Made by a program: the position numbers and the translations under genes
Part shown: one piece after another, positions 50,872 to 60,638 of the stretch
How the letters are laid out: the number at the start of each line of letters is the position of its first letter
Numbering within the stretch: position 1 is the stretch's first letter
The notes under the pieces: model-generated
Databases searched by the model: none
What the model saw: the letters and a program-made list of their open reading frames with translations, nothing else
What the model was told of the DNA's origin: nothing
Assembly: GCF_049472135.1 (NCBI RefSeq)
Contig: NZ_JBMOVV010000013.1
Coordinates: 1 to 64,000 of the forward strand
DNA from: Arcobacter_B sp049472135
GTDB lineage: Bacteria; Campylobacterota; Campylobacteria; Campylobacterales; Arcobacteraceae
DNA: 64,000 nucleotides
Reading direction: 5' to 3'

Positions 50872-51334
50872 TTAATGTTTTAATAGTTGTTAACATACCT
50901 GTATGTAAATTATAATTTGCTACAGGAAAATCTAGATTATCTTCATCAGTTAAATTAACTCTGTAAGAGTTTAAATATTTAGCTAAAATTTCTAAATCTA
51001 TTGTTTCATAAGATACATCTTTATAAGAAGTTCTAACTAATTGTTTTTTACTATTTGATTCTTCTAAGATAAAAGCCATTGTTCTTAAACAAACTAAGTC
51101 AGACCATCTATAAAAGAACTCTTTATCTATTTGCTCTACTTTTCTTCCTTCTGGAGTAAAAAGTAAATTCTGTTCTCTAAGAGGTAAAAGTACTGAAAGA
51201 GTAGCTTTAATATAAGGCAAAATTTTCTCTTTCCAAAAATCTTCTTCTTCACTTTTATCTAAAGCTTTTGAGTACTCTTCTAATATCTCATCTAAAGAGG
51301 CTGTTTTTAACAGTTCATCCAATGATTTACTCAT
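50864..51334 (-). CDS. conserved-looking protein of unknown function downstream of dxs
   Basis: A soluble, acidic, mostly helical 156-aa protein without signal peptide or membrane helix. It starts SLDELLKTASLDEILEEY and contains KILPYIKATLSVLLPLREQ and YRWSDLVCLRTMAFILEES. I do not recognise the family. Its ATG overlaps the dxs TAA by one base (TAATG) with AAAAAGG ahead, so it is translated with dxs. Confidence 0.72.
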   Translation of the reverse strand: MSKSLDELLKTASLDEILEEYSKALDKSEEEDFWKEKILPYIKATLSVLLPLREQNLLFTPEGRKVEQIDKEFFYRWSDLVCLRTMAFILEESNSKKQLVRTSYKDVSYETIDLEILAKYLNSYRVNLTDEDNLDFPVANYNLHTGMLTTIKTLIK

Positions 51335-53136
51335 TATTTTACCTTTTTAACTAATTGTTCTGGAAGTAGTTGTAATGACTCTTCAACTTTTTTTGTATCA
51401 CCATGATTAATAAAGTCATCTTCATACTCAAAAGATGTAAGTTTTACACAAACTTTCTCTTCATTTAAAAACTCTAAAATAGCACTTGCAACTCCACCTT
51501 GTTTTTGTGAATCACTAAATACATACCAATCATCATATTTTTTTGATAACTCTTTTAAAGTTTCTGTATCTAAAGGTTTTACAAATCTTAAATCTAAAAT
51601 AGCAATGTTTTCATCATGTAAAGCTTCTGTTTTACAGGCTTTTCCAACTGCTGCACCATAACCTATAAATAGTTTATTTGAAGTACCTTCTTTTAAAAGT
51701 TCAGCCTTACCTAATTCAAAGCCTTCACTTTTATAATTAGTCTCAATATATGCACCTCTTGGATATCTTATAGCACATGGTTTATTTAAAGTATAAGAGA
51801 ATTCAATCGCTTGATTTAAAGTTTCATTATCTCTTGGTGCAAATAAGACCATATTAGGAATAAATCTTAAGTATGAAATATCAAAAGTCCCTTGATGTGT
51901 TTCCCCATCATTCCCTACAATACCTGCTCTATCTATAGCAAATACTACTGGTAAATCCATAAGACATACATCATGAATTATTTGATCAAAGCCTCTTTGT
52001 AAGAATGTTGAATAGATTGTAATAAATGGTTTAAAACCTTCTTTTGCCATAGCAGCCATTGAAGTTACAGCATGTTGTTCAGCAATTGCAACATCCCAAA
52101 ATCTATCAGGGAATTTATCCATAAGCTTATTTATTCCTGTACCACTTGGCATTGCAGCTGTAACACCTACAACGTTATCATGTTTACAGGCTAAATTAGT
52201 AAGGGCATCTGCAAATACAGCAGTTGCAGCTTTTGGAGCTTCTTTTTTTACAAATGCTCCATCTTCAACATTGAAAGGACCTACCCCATGCCAATGTTCA
52301 TGTTGACCTTCAGCTACTTTATAGCCTTTTCCTTTTACTGTTCTTGCATGAACAATTACAGGTTTTTTCATAGCTTTTGCTATTTCTAAAGTATCAATAA
52401 CTTCTTCTAAGTTATGTCCATCAATAGGTCCTATATAATCAATACCCATTTCTTCAAAAAGTATACCAGGAGTAATTAACTTCATAGCCTCTTCCATTCT
52501 TTTAGCTATATATGTTGTTCCTTCTGGCATATTTTTCTTAATAAAATTATCAACTTTTCCTTTGAAACCTTGATAATATTTTCCTGCTAAAAGCTTTGAA
52601 AGATATTTTGAGATAGCTCCAATAGGTTTTGCAATTGACATTTCATTGTCATTTAAGATAATCACAACTGGAAGTTTTAAATCACCTAATTCATTTAGAG
52701 CTTCATATACCATACCAGCTGTCATTGAACCATCACCTATCATTACAACAGGTACTCTGTCTTCTTTTTTTAGCTGTATTGATTTAGCAGCACCAACTGC
52801 TAATGATATAGATGTTGAACTATGACCTGCAACAAAATAATCTGCCACAGACTCTTTGGGTTTTGTAAAACCACTTAATCCCCCAAACTGTCTTATAGTT
52901 TCAAACTCTTCCCATCTTCCTGTTAAAAGTTTATGAGGGTAACATTGATGTGATACATCAAATATAAAAGGGTCTTTATATGCATCAAATACATAATGCA
53001 TTCCAATTGTAAGCTCAACTGCACCTAAAGTTGAAGAGAAGTGTCCACCCTTTCTAGATACAACATCTATAATTCTGTCTCTAATTTTTTGAGAAATATC
53101 CTCTAGCTCTTCTAATGATTTGTTTTTTACTTCCAT
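51334..53136 (-). CDS. dxs: 1-deoxy-D-xylulose-5-phosphate synthase Dxs
   Basis: Thiamine-diphosphate enzyme condensing pyruvate with glyceraldehyde 3-phosphate, first step of the MEP pathway. 600 aa. RKGGHFSSTLGAVELTIGMH, the ThDP motif VMIGDGSMTAGMVYEALN, DVAIAEQHAVTSMAAMAKEG and IDRAGIVGNDGETHQG are all conserved. It belongs to a lysA-pheA-hisC-dxs run on the minus strand with gaps of 13-21 bases. Confidence 0.96.
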   Translation of the reverse strand: MEVKNKSLEELEDISQKIRDRIIDVVSRKGGHFSSTLGAVELTIGMHYVFDAYKDPFIFDVSHQCYPHKLLTGRWEEFETIRQFGGLSGFTKPKESVADYFVAGHSSTSISLAVGAAKSIQLKKEDRVPVVMIGDGSMTAGMVYEALNELGDLKLPVVIILNDNEMSIAKPIGAISKYLSKLLAGKYYQGFKGKVDNFIKKNMPEGTTYIAKRMEEAMKLITPGILFEEMGIDYIGPIDGHNLEEVIDTLEIAKAMKKPVIVHARTVKGKGYKVAEGQHEHWHGVGPFNVEDGAFVKKEAPKAATAVFADALTNLACKHDNVVGVTAAMPSGTGINKLMDKFPDRFWDVAIAEQHAVTSMAAMAKEGFKPFITIYSTFLQRGFDQIIHDVCLMDLPVVFAIDRAGIVGNDGETHQGTFDISYLRFIPNMVLFAPRDNETLNQAIEFSYTLNKPCAIRYPRGAYIETNYKSEGFELGKAELLKEGTSNKLFIGYGAAVGKACKTEALHDENIAILDLRFVKPLDTETLKELSKKYDDWYVFSDSQKQGGVASAILEFLNEEKVCVKLTSFEYEDDFINHGDTKKVEESLQLLPEQLVKKVK

Positions 53137-53149
53137 AATAATTTCTTAT

Positions 53150-54256
53150 CTACTTATTTTCCTCTAATACCTCATCTAAGATACTAAAAACTCTTGTATT
53201 TTGGCTTTGAGAACCAATTGTTACTCTAATTGCATTTACACCATAACCAGTAAGGTCTCTTACAATTACACCTCTTTTTAGAAGTTGTGTTGCAACTTCT
53301 TTAGAACTATATTTATCACCAAATTTAAGTGTGATAAAATTTGTATATGAATCAATATATTCAAAACCTTTTTGTTTTGCATACTCTTCATATCTTTTCA
53401 TTTCTTCAAAATTTAAAGCAATACAGCTTTGAACAAACTCTTCATCTTTTAATGCTTCAATTGCCGCAGCTAAAGATAAAGTTGTAATATTAAATGGTGC
53501 TCTTAATTTATAGAAAGTTTTAATAATTTCTTCATTCGCAACACCATATCCAACTCTCATACCACCTAAAGCATAAGCTTTAGAGAATGTGCCTAAATAA
53601 ATTGCATTAGGGAATTTAGTGATTAAATCTTTTGCATCAATCTTTTTCTTTTCATCTTTGAAAGAAGCATACTCTTGATAAGCTCCATCAACTACAACTA
53701 AAGTATCTCTATCAATAGTTTCTAGAAATTTATATACATCATCTTTATCTAAACACTCACCTAAAGGATTATTTGGTAAACATAAGAAGATAACATCAGC
53801 ACCATGTTCTTTATACATAGCACTAAATTGTTCTAAGTTATGTTCATCATCTTCAGTTTTTAGGATTGTACATCCAGTTTGTTTTCCATAAATTTCATAC
53901 ATAGCAAAAGTAGTTTTTGCCATTAAGATTTTTGAATTTTCATCACATTTTGCATGAACACAGAACTCTAATATTTGGTCACTTCCAGAACCTATAATAA
54001 TATTCGAATCTTTAACATCAAACTTATTAGCTAATGCAGCTTTTAATTCAAACATTGAATCATCTGGATAAATAAACATATTTTTTGCTAATTCTTGAAT
54101 CTTAGCAGTTACTTTTGGAGATGTTCCATATGGGTTCTCATTTGATGCAAGCTTTATAATATCTTTTTCATCAATTCCATACTCTCTTACAACTAACTCT
54201 ATTGGCTTCCCTGCTTCGTAAGTTGTAACATTTTCTAAAACTTTATTAAATTTCAT
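53150..54256 (-). CDS. hisC: histidinol-phosphate aminotransferase HisC
   Basis: 368-aa PLP-dependent class I/II aminotransferase. KLASNENPYGTSPKV at the start, LPNNPLGECL, and the PLP-binding lysine in YLGTFSKAYALGGMRVGYG identify HisC. In bacteria without a separate aromatic aminotransferase, HisC may also transaminate phenylpyruvate and hydroxyphenylpyruvate; its place next to pheA supports that dual role (inference). Confidence 0.93.
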   Translation of the reverse strand: MKFNKVLENVTTYEAGKPIELVVREYGIDEKDIIKLASNENPYGTSPKVTAKIQELAKNMFIYPDDSMFELKAALANKFDVKDSNIIIGSGSDQILEFCVHAKCDENSKILMAKTTFAMYEIYGKQTGCTILKTEDDEHNLEQFSAMYKEHGADVIFLCLPNNPLGECLDKDDVYKFLETIDRDTLVVVDGAYQEYASFKDEKKKIDAKDLITKFPNAIYLGTFSKAYALGGMRVGYGVANEEIIKTFYKLRAPFNITTLSLAAAIEALKDEEFVQSCIALNFEEMKRYEEYAKQKGFEYIDSYTNFITLKFGDKYSSKEVATQLLKRGVIVRDLTGYGVNAIRVTIGSQSQNTRVFSILDEVLEENK

Positions 54257-54276
54257 TTTTTTTCCTAATCTATTGA

Positions 54277-55344
54277 TTAAATATCATTTATCTCTTTAAC
54301 ATAAGACCCTAAAACTTTTACAGTATCTTTATGTTTTTCTAATACAGCTTTTACATGTTCATCATCTTTATGACCATCAAAATCAATAAAGAATATTGAG
54401 TTACCCTGAACAATATGCGATTTAATTTTTGTTAAGTTAATTCCTGAATTATTAAAATCAGTTAAGAACTCAACTAATGCCCCTTGTCTGTCAGGAAATT
54501 CAACTAAAATTGAAGTTTTATCATTTCCTGATTGTGCATTTTCAAAGTCACTTATTATAAAGAATCTTGTTTTATTGTTGTCTTTATCTTCAATATTTTC
54601 AAATAAAATTGGAAGATTGTTAAGCTTTGCACCAACATGAGGACAAATGGCAGCACTAAATGGCTCTTTTGCTGCAAGTTTTGCAGCTTTAGTTGTTGAC
54701 TCAATTGGAATTTGCTCTACCTCATCTAAACCAAAGTTTGCTAAGAATTTTCTACACTGATCAAAAGCAATATCTTTAGAATAGATTCTTTTAATATCTT
54801 TCACTTTATCACATGTACTTGCAAATGTATGATGAATATCCAATACAACTTCTGCAATAATTTTTAAATCATACTTATTTAAACAATTTATTGTATCAGT
54901 TACAATCCCATTTGATGAATTTTCAATAGGAACAACACCAAATTTTGCTTTTTTTGTATCAACTTCCCTAAAGATACCATTTATTGAAGAAATAGATACA
55001 TATGAACTCATAGCTCCAAATCTTCCTTCAGCAGCTTGATGCGTAAAGCTTCCTTCAGGTCCTAAGTATGCTACATTTTCTGGAAGTTCTAAATTTCTTG
55101 AAATTGCAAAAATCTCTAAGAATAATGCTTCTATAGCAGCTCTATTTAATTTTCCTGTATTTAGAGATTCTAATCTATCAATAATCTCTTTTTCTCTTTC
55201 AGGTCTATAAATAGCTCCACCACTTTTAGCTTTTAAAAGTCCAACTTGATGTACAACTTCCATTCTACTATTAATAAGTTTTAATAGTTCTTCATCAATA
55301 GTATCTAGTTTATTTCTTAACTCTAATAAGCCCTGCTCGTTCAT
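54277..55344 (-). CDS. pheA: bifunctional chorismate mutase/prephenate dehydratase PheA
   Basis: 355 aa: chorismate mutase domain (about 1-90, with LRNKLDTIDEELLKLINSRM and IYRPEREKEI), prephenate dehydratase domain (AYLGPEGSFTHQA, FGVVPIENSSNGIV, catalytic NKTRFFII) and C-terminal ACT domain (LVEFPDRQGALVEFL). The usual ESRP effector motif is replaced by KIKSHIVQG, so phenylalanine feedback may differ. It makes phenylpyruvate. Situated between lysA and hisC in a likely operon. Confidence 0.94.
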   Translation of the reverse strand: MNEQGLLELRNKLDTIDEELLKLINSRMEVVHQVGLLKAKSGGAIYRPEREKEIIDRLESLNTGKLNRAAIEALFLEIFAISRNLELPENVAYLGPEGSFTHQAAEGRFGAMSSYVSISSINGIFREVDTKKAKFGVVPIENSSNGIVTDTINCLNKYDLKIIAEVVLDIHHTFASTCDKVKDIKRIYSKDIAFDQCRKFLANFGLDEVEQIPIESTTKAAKLAAKEPFSAAICPHVGAKLNNLPILFENIEDKDNNKTRFFIISDFENAQSGNDKTSILVEFPDRQGALVEFLTDFNNSGINLTKIKSHIVQGNSIFFIDFDGHKDDEHVKAVLEKHKDTVKVLGSYVKEINDI

Positions 55345-55365
55345 TTGTACCCTTTGTGTTTTCTG

Positions 55366-56574
55366 CTATTTTATGAACTCTTCTTCTAAAGCAATTAAAT
55401 CTTCAAAAGTCTCTCTTTTTCTAATAATTCTATCAACCCCATTCTCAACTGCTATTTCAGCTACTTTTCCTCTAGTATTGTAGTTTGATGCCATTGTAAA
55501 ACAGTATGCACCTGCACTGTAAATAGCTACTAAATCATTGTGTTGTGTCTTTGGTAAGTCAATATTTTTAGCAAAGAAATCTCCACTTTCACATACTGGA
55601 CCAACTAAATTACAATCACTTAATTCATTATTATCATTTAATACTTCTATTTTGTGATATGCATTATATAATGATGGTCTAATTAAATCATTCATTGCAC
55701 CATCAACAATTACAAATCTTTTTTCACCATTTACTTTTTCATATAAAACTTTAGTTACAAAAACTCCTGAGTTTCCAACTAAAAATCTTCCTGGTTCACA
55801 AACAACTGTAATATCTAAACCAAATAATGCTTCTAAAATTGATTGAGCATACTCATTTGTGTCAATTAGTTTTTCATCATCATAAACAATACCTAATCCA
55901 CCACCAACATCAAAGAAGTTTAATTCAATTTTAATAGCAGCTAAATTTCTTACTAAATCAGCAACTAATTTTACTGATTCTTTAATTGGTTCTAACTCTG
56001 TTAATTGAGAACCAATATGACAATGAATTCCTGTTGGCTCTAATGAATTGCTATTTTTACATTGAATATACATTCTTTTTGCTGTATCAACATCAACACC
56101 AAATTTGTTCTCATGTAAACCTGTTGAAATATATGGATGAGTTTGAGGATCAATATTTGGGTTTACTCTAATAGAAATTCTAGCAACCTTTCCTAACTCT
56201 TTTGCAATTAACTCAACTCTATCAAGTTCTGCTGCACTTTCAACATTGATCATTAAAATTCCAAGTTCTAATGCTTCTTTAATTTCGCTATCTATTTTTC
56301 CAACACCAGAAAAAATGATTTTGTAAGGTTGAACTCCTACTTTTAATGCTCTTTTTACTTCACCAATCGAAACACAATCAGCTCCAGCACCTAAATCTGC
56401 TAAGTGCTTAATAACAGATAAATTTGAATTTGCTTTTACAGCATATGCTAAAAGTGATTTTCTTGCTTTAAAAGCTCCTTTTAGTTCATTATATTGTGCC
56501 GTAATATGATCAAAGTCATACACATAATATGGCGTTTGATACTTGTTTGCTAATTCTTTAAAATTTATATTCAT
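55366..56574 (-). CDS. lysA: diaminopimelate decarboxylase LysA
   Basis: 402-aa PLP enzyme making lysine from meso-diaminopimelate. TPYYVYDFDHI at the start, PLP lysine in LLAYAVKANSNLSVI, GIHCHIGSQ, VEPGRF-like VCEPGRFLVGNSG and the substrate-binding VCESGDFFAK are all present. First gene of the lysA-pheA-hisC-dxs run; the 229-bp gap ahead of it contains the nested-palindrome element. Confidence 0.95.
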   Translation of the reverse strand: MNINFKELANKYQTPYYVYDFDHITAQYNELKGAFKARKSLLAYAVKANSNLSVIKHLADLGAGADCVSIGEVKRALKVGVQPYKIIFSGVGKIDSEIKEALELGILMINVESAAELDRVELIAKELGKVARISIRVNPNIDPQTHPYISTGLHENKFGVDVDTAKRMYIQCKNSNSLEPTGIHCHIGSQLTELEPIKESVKLVADLVRNLAAIKIELNFFDVGGGLGIVYDDEKLIDTNEYAQSILEALFGLDITVVCEPGRFLVGNSGVFVTKVLYEKVNGEKRFVIVDGAMNDLIRPSLYNAYHKIEVLNDNNELSDCNLVGPVCESGDFFAKNIDLPKTQHNDLVAIYSAGAYCFTMASNYNTRGKVAEIAVENGVDRIIRKRETFEDLIALEEEFIK

Positions 56575-56695
56575 ACTCTTTAATTACCTATTCCTCTTTA
56601 AAATCTTAATTTAAAATTTCAATAAATTAAAAATTAAAACTTTTTTGTTTTGATAATTATAATTTAAATAAGTGGTAGAAAGTTATGATTTTGAG

Positions 56696-56807
56696 TAAAG
56701 ACCAAGGCGAAAGTAAATTTTGAGCAGGAGCTTACTTGTAGTAAGTGAGTGTTCAAAATTTACTTGACAACGTAGGTATTTGCCAAAAGCTTAAGCTTTA
56801 TACCTAC
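56696..56807. repeat. nested-palindrome intergenic element fused to the fabI 3' end
   Basis: Left part: AAGTAAATTTTGA (56711-56723) pairs with TCAAAATTTACTT (56753-56765), with an inner CTTACT/AGTAAG hairpin (56731-56745). Right part: GTAGGTAT (56772-56779) pairs with ATACCTAC (56800-56807), with the perfect palindrome AAAGCTTAAGCTTT inside. The fabI stop codon is within the last arm. The layout resembles a dispersed repetitive extragenic palindrome rather than a simple terminator. Confidence 0.6.
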
Positions 56808-57631
56808 TTATCTGTACCGTTCCATGCAATATTTGGCCTACCATTCTCATCAAATTTAACCGCTGGCATACCCATTACATTATATCCTGAATCCACATAG
56901 TGAATCTCACCTGTAACAGCTGAGCTTAAATCAGATAGTAAATACATACCTGAATTTCCTACTTCATCAATTGTTACATTTTTCTTTAATGGAGCATGAG
57001 CTTCATTCCACTTAAGCATAAATCTGAAATCACCAATTCCAGCAGCTGCTAAAGTTTTAATAGGTCCTGCAGAAATAGCATTTACTCTAATTCCATCTTT
57101 ACCTAAATCTTCTGCTAAATATTTTGTAGTCATTTCTAATGCAGCTTTTGCAATACCCATTAAGTTATAGTTAGGGATATATTTAGCTCCACCATAATAT
57201 GTTAAAGTTAAAACAGAAGAGTTATCACTTAATAAAGGTTTTAATTCTCTAACTACTTCAATTAAAGAGTAAACAGAGATATCCATAGCAATATCAAATG
57301 CCTCTTTAGAAATATCATAGAATCTTCCAGATAATCCCTCTTTTGGAGCAAATGCAATTGAGTGAACAATAAAGTCAATTTGACCCATATCTTTCTCAAT
57401 TGATTCTTTTAATGCTTTAATTTCTTCAGGTTTTGATACATCACATGGATATACATAATCAGCACTTCCAAACTCAGCTGCGATTGGTTCTACTCTTTTC
57501 TTTAAAGAATCATTTAAATAAGTAAATGCAATTTCAGCACCTTGAGCTGCACAGGCTTTTGCAATACCATAAGCGATAGACTTATTGTTTGCAACACCTA
57601 AAATAACACCTTTTTTACCTTTCATAAACAT
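56804..57631 (-). CDS. fabI: enoyl-ACP reductase FabI
   Basis: 275-aa NADH-dependent enoyl-[acyl-carrier-protein] reductase, last step of each fatty acid elongation round. GVANNKSIAYGIAKACAAQG near the start and the Tyr-x6-Lys active site in YNLMGIAKAALE identify FabI. The ATG at 57631 overlaps the tpiA TAA by one base. It ends a gap-pgk-tpiA-fabI run, and its stop codon is inside a palindromic element. Confidence 0.94.
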   Translation of the reverse strand: MFMKGKKGVILGVANNKSIAYGIAKACAAQGAEIAFTYLNDSLKKRVEPIAAEFGSADYVYPCDVSKPEEIKALKESIEKDMGQIDFIVHSIAFAPKEGLSGRFYDISKEAFDIAMDISVYSLIEVVRELKPLLSDNSSVLTLTYYGGAKYIPNYNLMGIAKAALEMTTKYLAEDLGKDGIRVNAISAGPIKTLAAAGIGDFRFMLKWNEAHAPLKKNVTIDEVGNSGMYLLSDLSSAVTGEIHYVDSGYNVMGMPAVKFDENGRPNIAWNGTDK

Positions 57632-58341
57632 TATACATCCTTTGTGTTTTCAATAATTTGCTTGAAGTCTTCAACAATCCATGAAGCAGTACCAATTAAA
57701 GCTCCATCAACACCATCAAGACTACAAATTTCTCTTACATTAGCAACTTTTACAGATCCACCATATAATAATGGTTTTTTAATCTTTGATTTAATTGCAG
57801 AGTGAACTGCTGTAATATCATCATTTGTTGCAGTAACTCCTGTACCAATTGCCCAAACAGGTTCATATGCAAGTATTAAATTTTCATAGTTAATATCAAT
57901 ACCAACAAATTGCTCATAAATATACTCTAAAGTTTTTTCTAAACCTTCTTCTTTAACTTCTAAAGGCTCACCAATACAATAAATAATTTTGTATCCTAAC
58001 TCTTTAAAATATGAAAATTTTTTAGCAATTTCTTCTTGTGATTCACCAAGAATATGTCTTCTTTCACTATGTCCAATTAAAATAGTTTTAATTCCAAACT
58101 CATCTAATTGTTGAGTTCCTATTTCACCCGTAAAAGAACCCTTTTCAACGCCATAAGCATTTTGAGCTCCTATAGTGAAATTTGAAACTGTATCAAAAGA
58201 GTCTAATGAAGTTGCTGTTGGGAAAATATAAACTTCATTTGAAATCTCATTTGATTTTAAAAAATCATTAACTTCATTTACAAATGAAGCTGTTGATTTT
58301 CTCGTATGGTTTGTTTTAAAGTTTGATGCAATAATTGCCAA
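57631..58341 (-). CDS. tpiA: triosephosphate isomerase TpiA
   Basis: 236-aa TIM-barrel enzyme interconverting DHAP and glyceraldehyde 3-phosphate. N-terminal NFKTNHTR (substrate Lys), catalytic His in LIGHSERR and catalytic Glu in AYEPVWAIGTG. Slightly shorter than the usual 250 aa, as in other epsilonproteobacteria. TTG start, GAGGAAT upstream. Three bases after pgk. Confidence 0.95.
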   Translation of the reverse strand: MAIIASNFKTNHTRKSTASFVNEVNDFLKSNEISNEVYIFPTATSLDSFDTVSNFTIGAQNAYGVEKGSFTGEIGTQQLDEFGIKTILIGHSERRHILGESQEEIAKKFSYFKELGYKIIYCIGEPLEVKEEGLEKTLEYIYEQFVGIDINYENLILAYEPVWAIGTGVTATNDDITAVHSAIKSKIKKPLLYGGSVKVANVREICSLDGVDGALIGTASWIVEDFKQIIENTKDV

Positions 58342-58344
58342 ATC

Positions 58345-59541
58345 TTATTCCTCTATTACAAGTGCTTTAACACCTGGTAAAATTTTTCCTTCAATCAATT
58401 CTAATGATGCACCACCACCAGTAGAAATGAAAGTCATTTCATCTTCATCACCTGTAACTCTAACTAAGTCAGCAGTATCACCACCACCAACAACAGTTGT
58501 AGCATATGAAGAAGCTACTGCATGAGAAATTTTTGTTGAACCTTTTGCAAATTTATCCATTTCATAAACACCCATTGGCCCATTCCATAAAATAGTATGT
58601 GCATCTTCAAGTGCTTGAGAGAATAAAAGTGCAGTAGCAGGACCAATATCTAATCCCATCCAACCTTTAGGTATTTCCTGAGTAGTTGTTGGTTTTGCAA
58701 ATGCTTCTGCATTAAATGCTTCAGCTGCCACAACATCTACAGGTAAGTAAAGTTTAACACCTAATTGTTTTGCTTCTTCCATAATTTTAATTGCTTCTGG
58801 AATTAAATCATCTTCAACTAAAGAGTTTCCTACTTCATAACCTTGTGCTTTCAGAAAAGTAAATGCCATTCCTCCACCAATAAGGATTTTGTCTACTTTT
58901 GGAACTAAGTTATATAAAGCTTCTAATTTTCCAGATACTTTTGAACCACCAACAATAGAAACGAATGGTCTTTTTGGTTCATTTACAATGTGATGGAAAA
59001 ATTTAATCTCTTTTGCAAGTAAGAATCCAGCTGCTTTTGAATCAATATCAAAATGTCTTGCAATACCTTCAACTGAAGCATGAGCTCTGTGAGATACACC
59101 AAAGGCATCGTTAATATAAACATCAGCCATTGAAGCTAGTTTAAAACTTAGCTCTTCATCATTCTTAGTTTCACCAGCTTCAAATCTCATATTTTCTAAT
59201 AATAAAATTTCACCAGCTTCTAAAGATTTAGCCATTTCTAGTGTTTCATCACAAACAATACCAGGAGCCATTTTAATCTCTTGCTTAAGTAAAGTATGTA
59301 ACCTTTTTGCAATTGGTTCTAAAGAGAATTTCTCTTCAAAACCATTTTTTGGTCTACCAAAGTGAGAAGCTAAGATAATAGAACAATCATTATCAATACA
59401 ATATCTAATTGTATTTAAAGCACTTCTAATTCTTCTATCATCAGTGATGTTATTATACTCATCCATTGGTACGTTAAAATCACATCTAATAAAAACTCTT
59501 TTATTAGCTACATCAATATTTTTAATTTCCTGTAATTTCAT
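58345..59541 (-). CDS. pgk: phosphoglycerate kinase Pgk
   Basis: 398-aa two-domain glycolytic/gluconeogenic kinase. KRVFIRCDFNVPMDE, SHFGRPK, the VSIVGGSKVSGK hinge and nucleotide region LWNGPMGVYE with GGGDTADL are conserved. Second gene of the gap-pgk-tpiA-fabI run. The Shine-Dalgarno-like GGGAG is somewhat far from the ATG. Confidence 0.96.
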   Translation of the reverse strand: MKLQEIKNIDVANKRVFIRCDFNVPMDEYNNITDDRRIRSALNTIRYCIDNDCSIILASHFGRPKNGFEEKFSLEPIAKRLHTLLKQEIKMAPGIVCDETLEMAKSLEAGEILLLENMRFEAGETKNDEELSFKLASMADVYINDAFGVSHRAHASVEGIARHFDIDSKAAGFLLAKEIKFFHHIVNEPKRPFVSIVGGSKVSGKLEALYNLVPKVDKILIGGGMAFTFLKAQGYEVGNSLVEDDLIPEAIKIMEEAKQLGVKLYLPVDVVAAEAFNAEAFAKPTTTQEIPKGWMGLDIGPATALLFSQALEDAHTILWNGPMGVYEMDKFAKGSTKISHAVASSYATTVVGGGDTADLVRVTGDEDEMTFISTGGGASLELIEGKILPGVKALVIEE

Positions 59542-59556
59542 CTTATTTCATACTCC

Positions 59557-60549
59557 CTAGTTAGTTGCTACGTGAACACCCATATCTACTAATCTAGTAG
59601 AGTATCCCCACTCATTGTCATACCAAGATAGAACTTTTACCATATTTCCTTCAATAACTTGAATAGTATCTAAAGGAACAACAGTTGATAATTGCTCACC
59701 GTTAAAGTCAGAACTTACTCTATACTCTTCATCAATTCCTAAAATTCCTTTTAAAGAACCAGTTGAAGCTTCTTTAAATGCAGCTTGAATTTCTTCTAAA
59801 GTTACATCTTTTTTAAGAGTTACTGTTAAATCAACTAGTGATACATTTGGAGTTGGAACTCTAATTGCTTGACCGTTTAATTTACCATTTAAGTGTGGCA
59901 TTACTTTTCCAATTGCTTTTGCAGCACCAGTACTAGCTGGAGTTAAGTTAGTAGCACCTGCTCTACCTTTTCTTGGATCTTTTTTATCTTTTGCATCTAA
60001 AATTGGTTGAGATGAAGTGTATGAGTGAATAGTAGTCATTAAACCTTTTTCAATTCCAAATACATCATCTAAAACTTTTGCAACTGGTGCTAAACCATTT
60101 GTAGTACAAGAAGCATTAGATACGATTGCTTGACCTGCATAAGTCTCTTCATTTGCTCCCATAACAAATGTAGGAGTATCATCTTTTGCTGGTGCAGACA
60201 TTACAACTTTTTTAACTCCTGCATCAATATATGCTTGACATTTTTCTTGTGTTAAGAATGCTCCCGTACACTCTAAAACAACATCAGCACCATATTGGGC
60301 AAAGTTTAACTTAGCTGGATCTCTTTCTGCTAATAATTTAGCTTTGTCATTTCCAATACAAACATACCCATCTTTTACTACAACATCTGCATTCCCATGT
60401 ACAGTGTCATACTTAAGGTTGTATTGAATCATTTCCTCGCTACCACTTGCATTAACAGCTACTAATTCAACATCATCTCTACTTGCTACAATTTTAGCAA
60501 CACATCTTCCAATTCTTCCTAATCCGTTAATTGCAACTTTAACAGCCAT
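59557..60549 (-). CDS. gap: glyceraldehyde-3-phosphate dehydrogenase, type I
   Basis: 330-aa NAD-dependent enzyme. INGLGRIGRCVAKI is the cofactor motif, the active-site Cys lies in SNASCTTNGLAP, and WYDNEWGYSTRLVD closes the protein. With pgk and tpiA it gives the triose part of gluconeogenesis, useful for growth on the pyruvate and acetyl-CoA produced from phenol. Divergent from nadD. Confidence 0.96.
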   Translation of the reverse strand: MAVKVAINGLGRIGRCVAKIVASRDDVELVAVNASGSEEMIQYNLKYDTVHGNADVVVKDGYVCIGNDKAKLLAERDPAKLNFAQYGADVVLECTGAFLTQEKCQAYIDAGVKKVVMSAPAKDDTPTFVMGANEETYAGQAIVSNASCTTNGLAPVAKVLDDVFGIEKGLMTTIHSYTSSQPILDAKDKKDPRKGRAGATNLTPASTGAAKAIGKVMPHLNGKLNGQAIRVPTPNVSLVDLTVTLKKDVTLEEIQAAFKEASTGSLKGILGIDEEYRVSSDFNGEQLSTVVPLDTIQVIEGNMVKVLSWYDNEWGYSTRLVDMGVHVATN

Positions 60550-60638
60550 ATTTTCCCTTTATTTAAATCTTAATGGTAGATATTTTATCCAAAAATTGCT
60601 ATAATATTATTTAAGTAAATAACAAAGGTTTTAAATAG

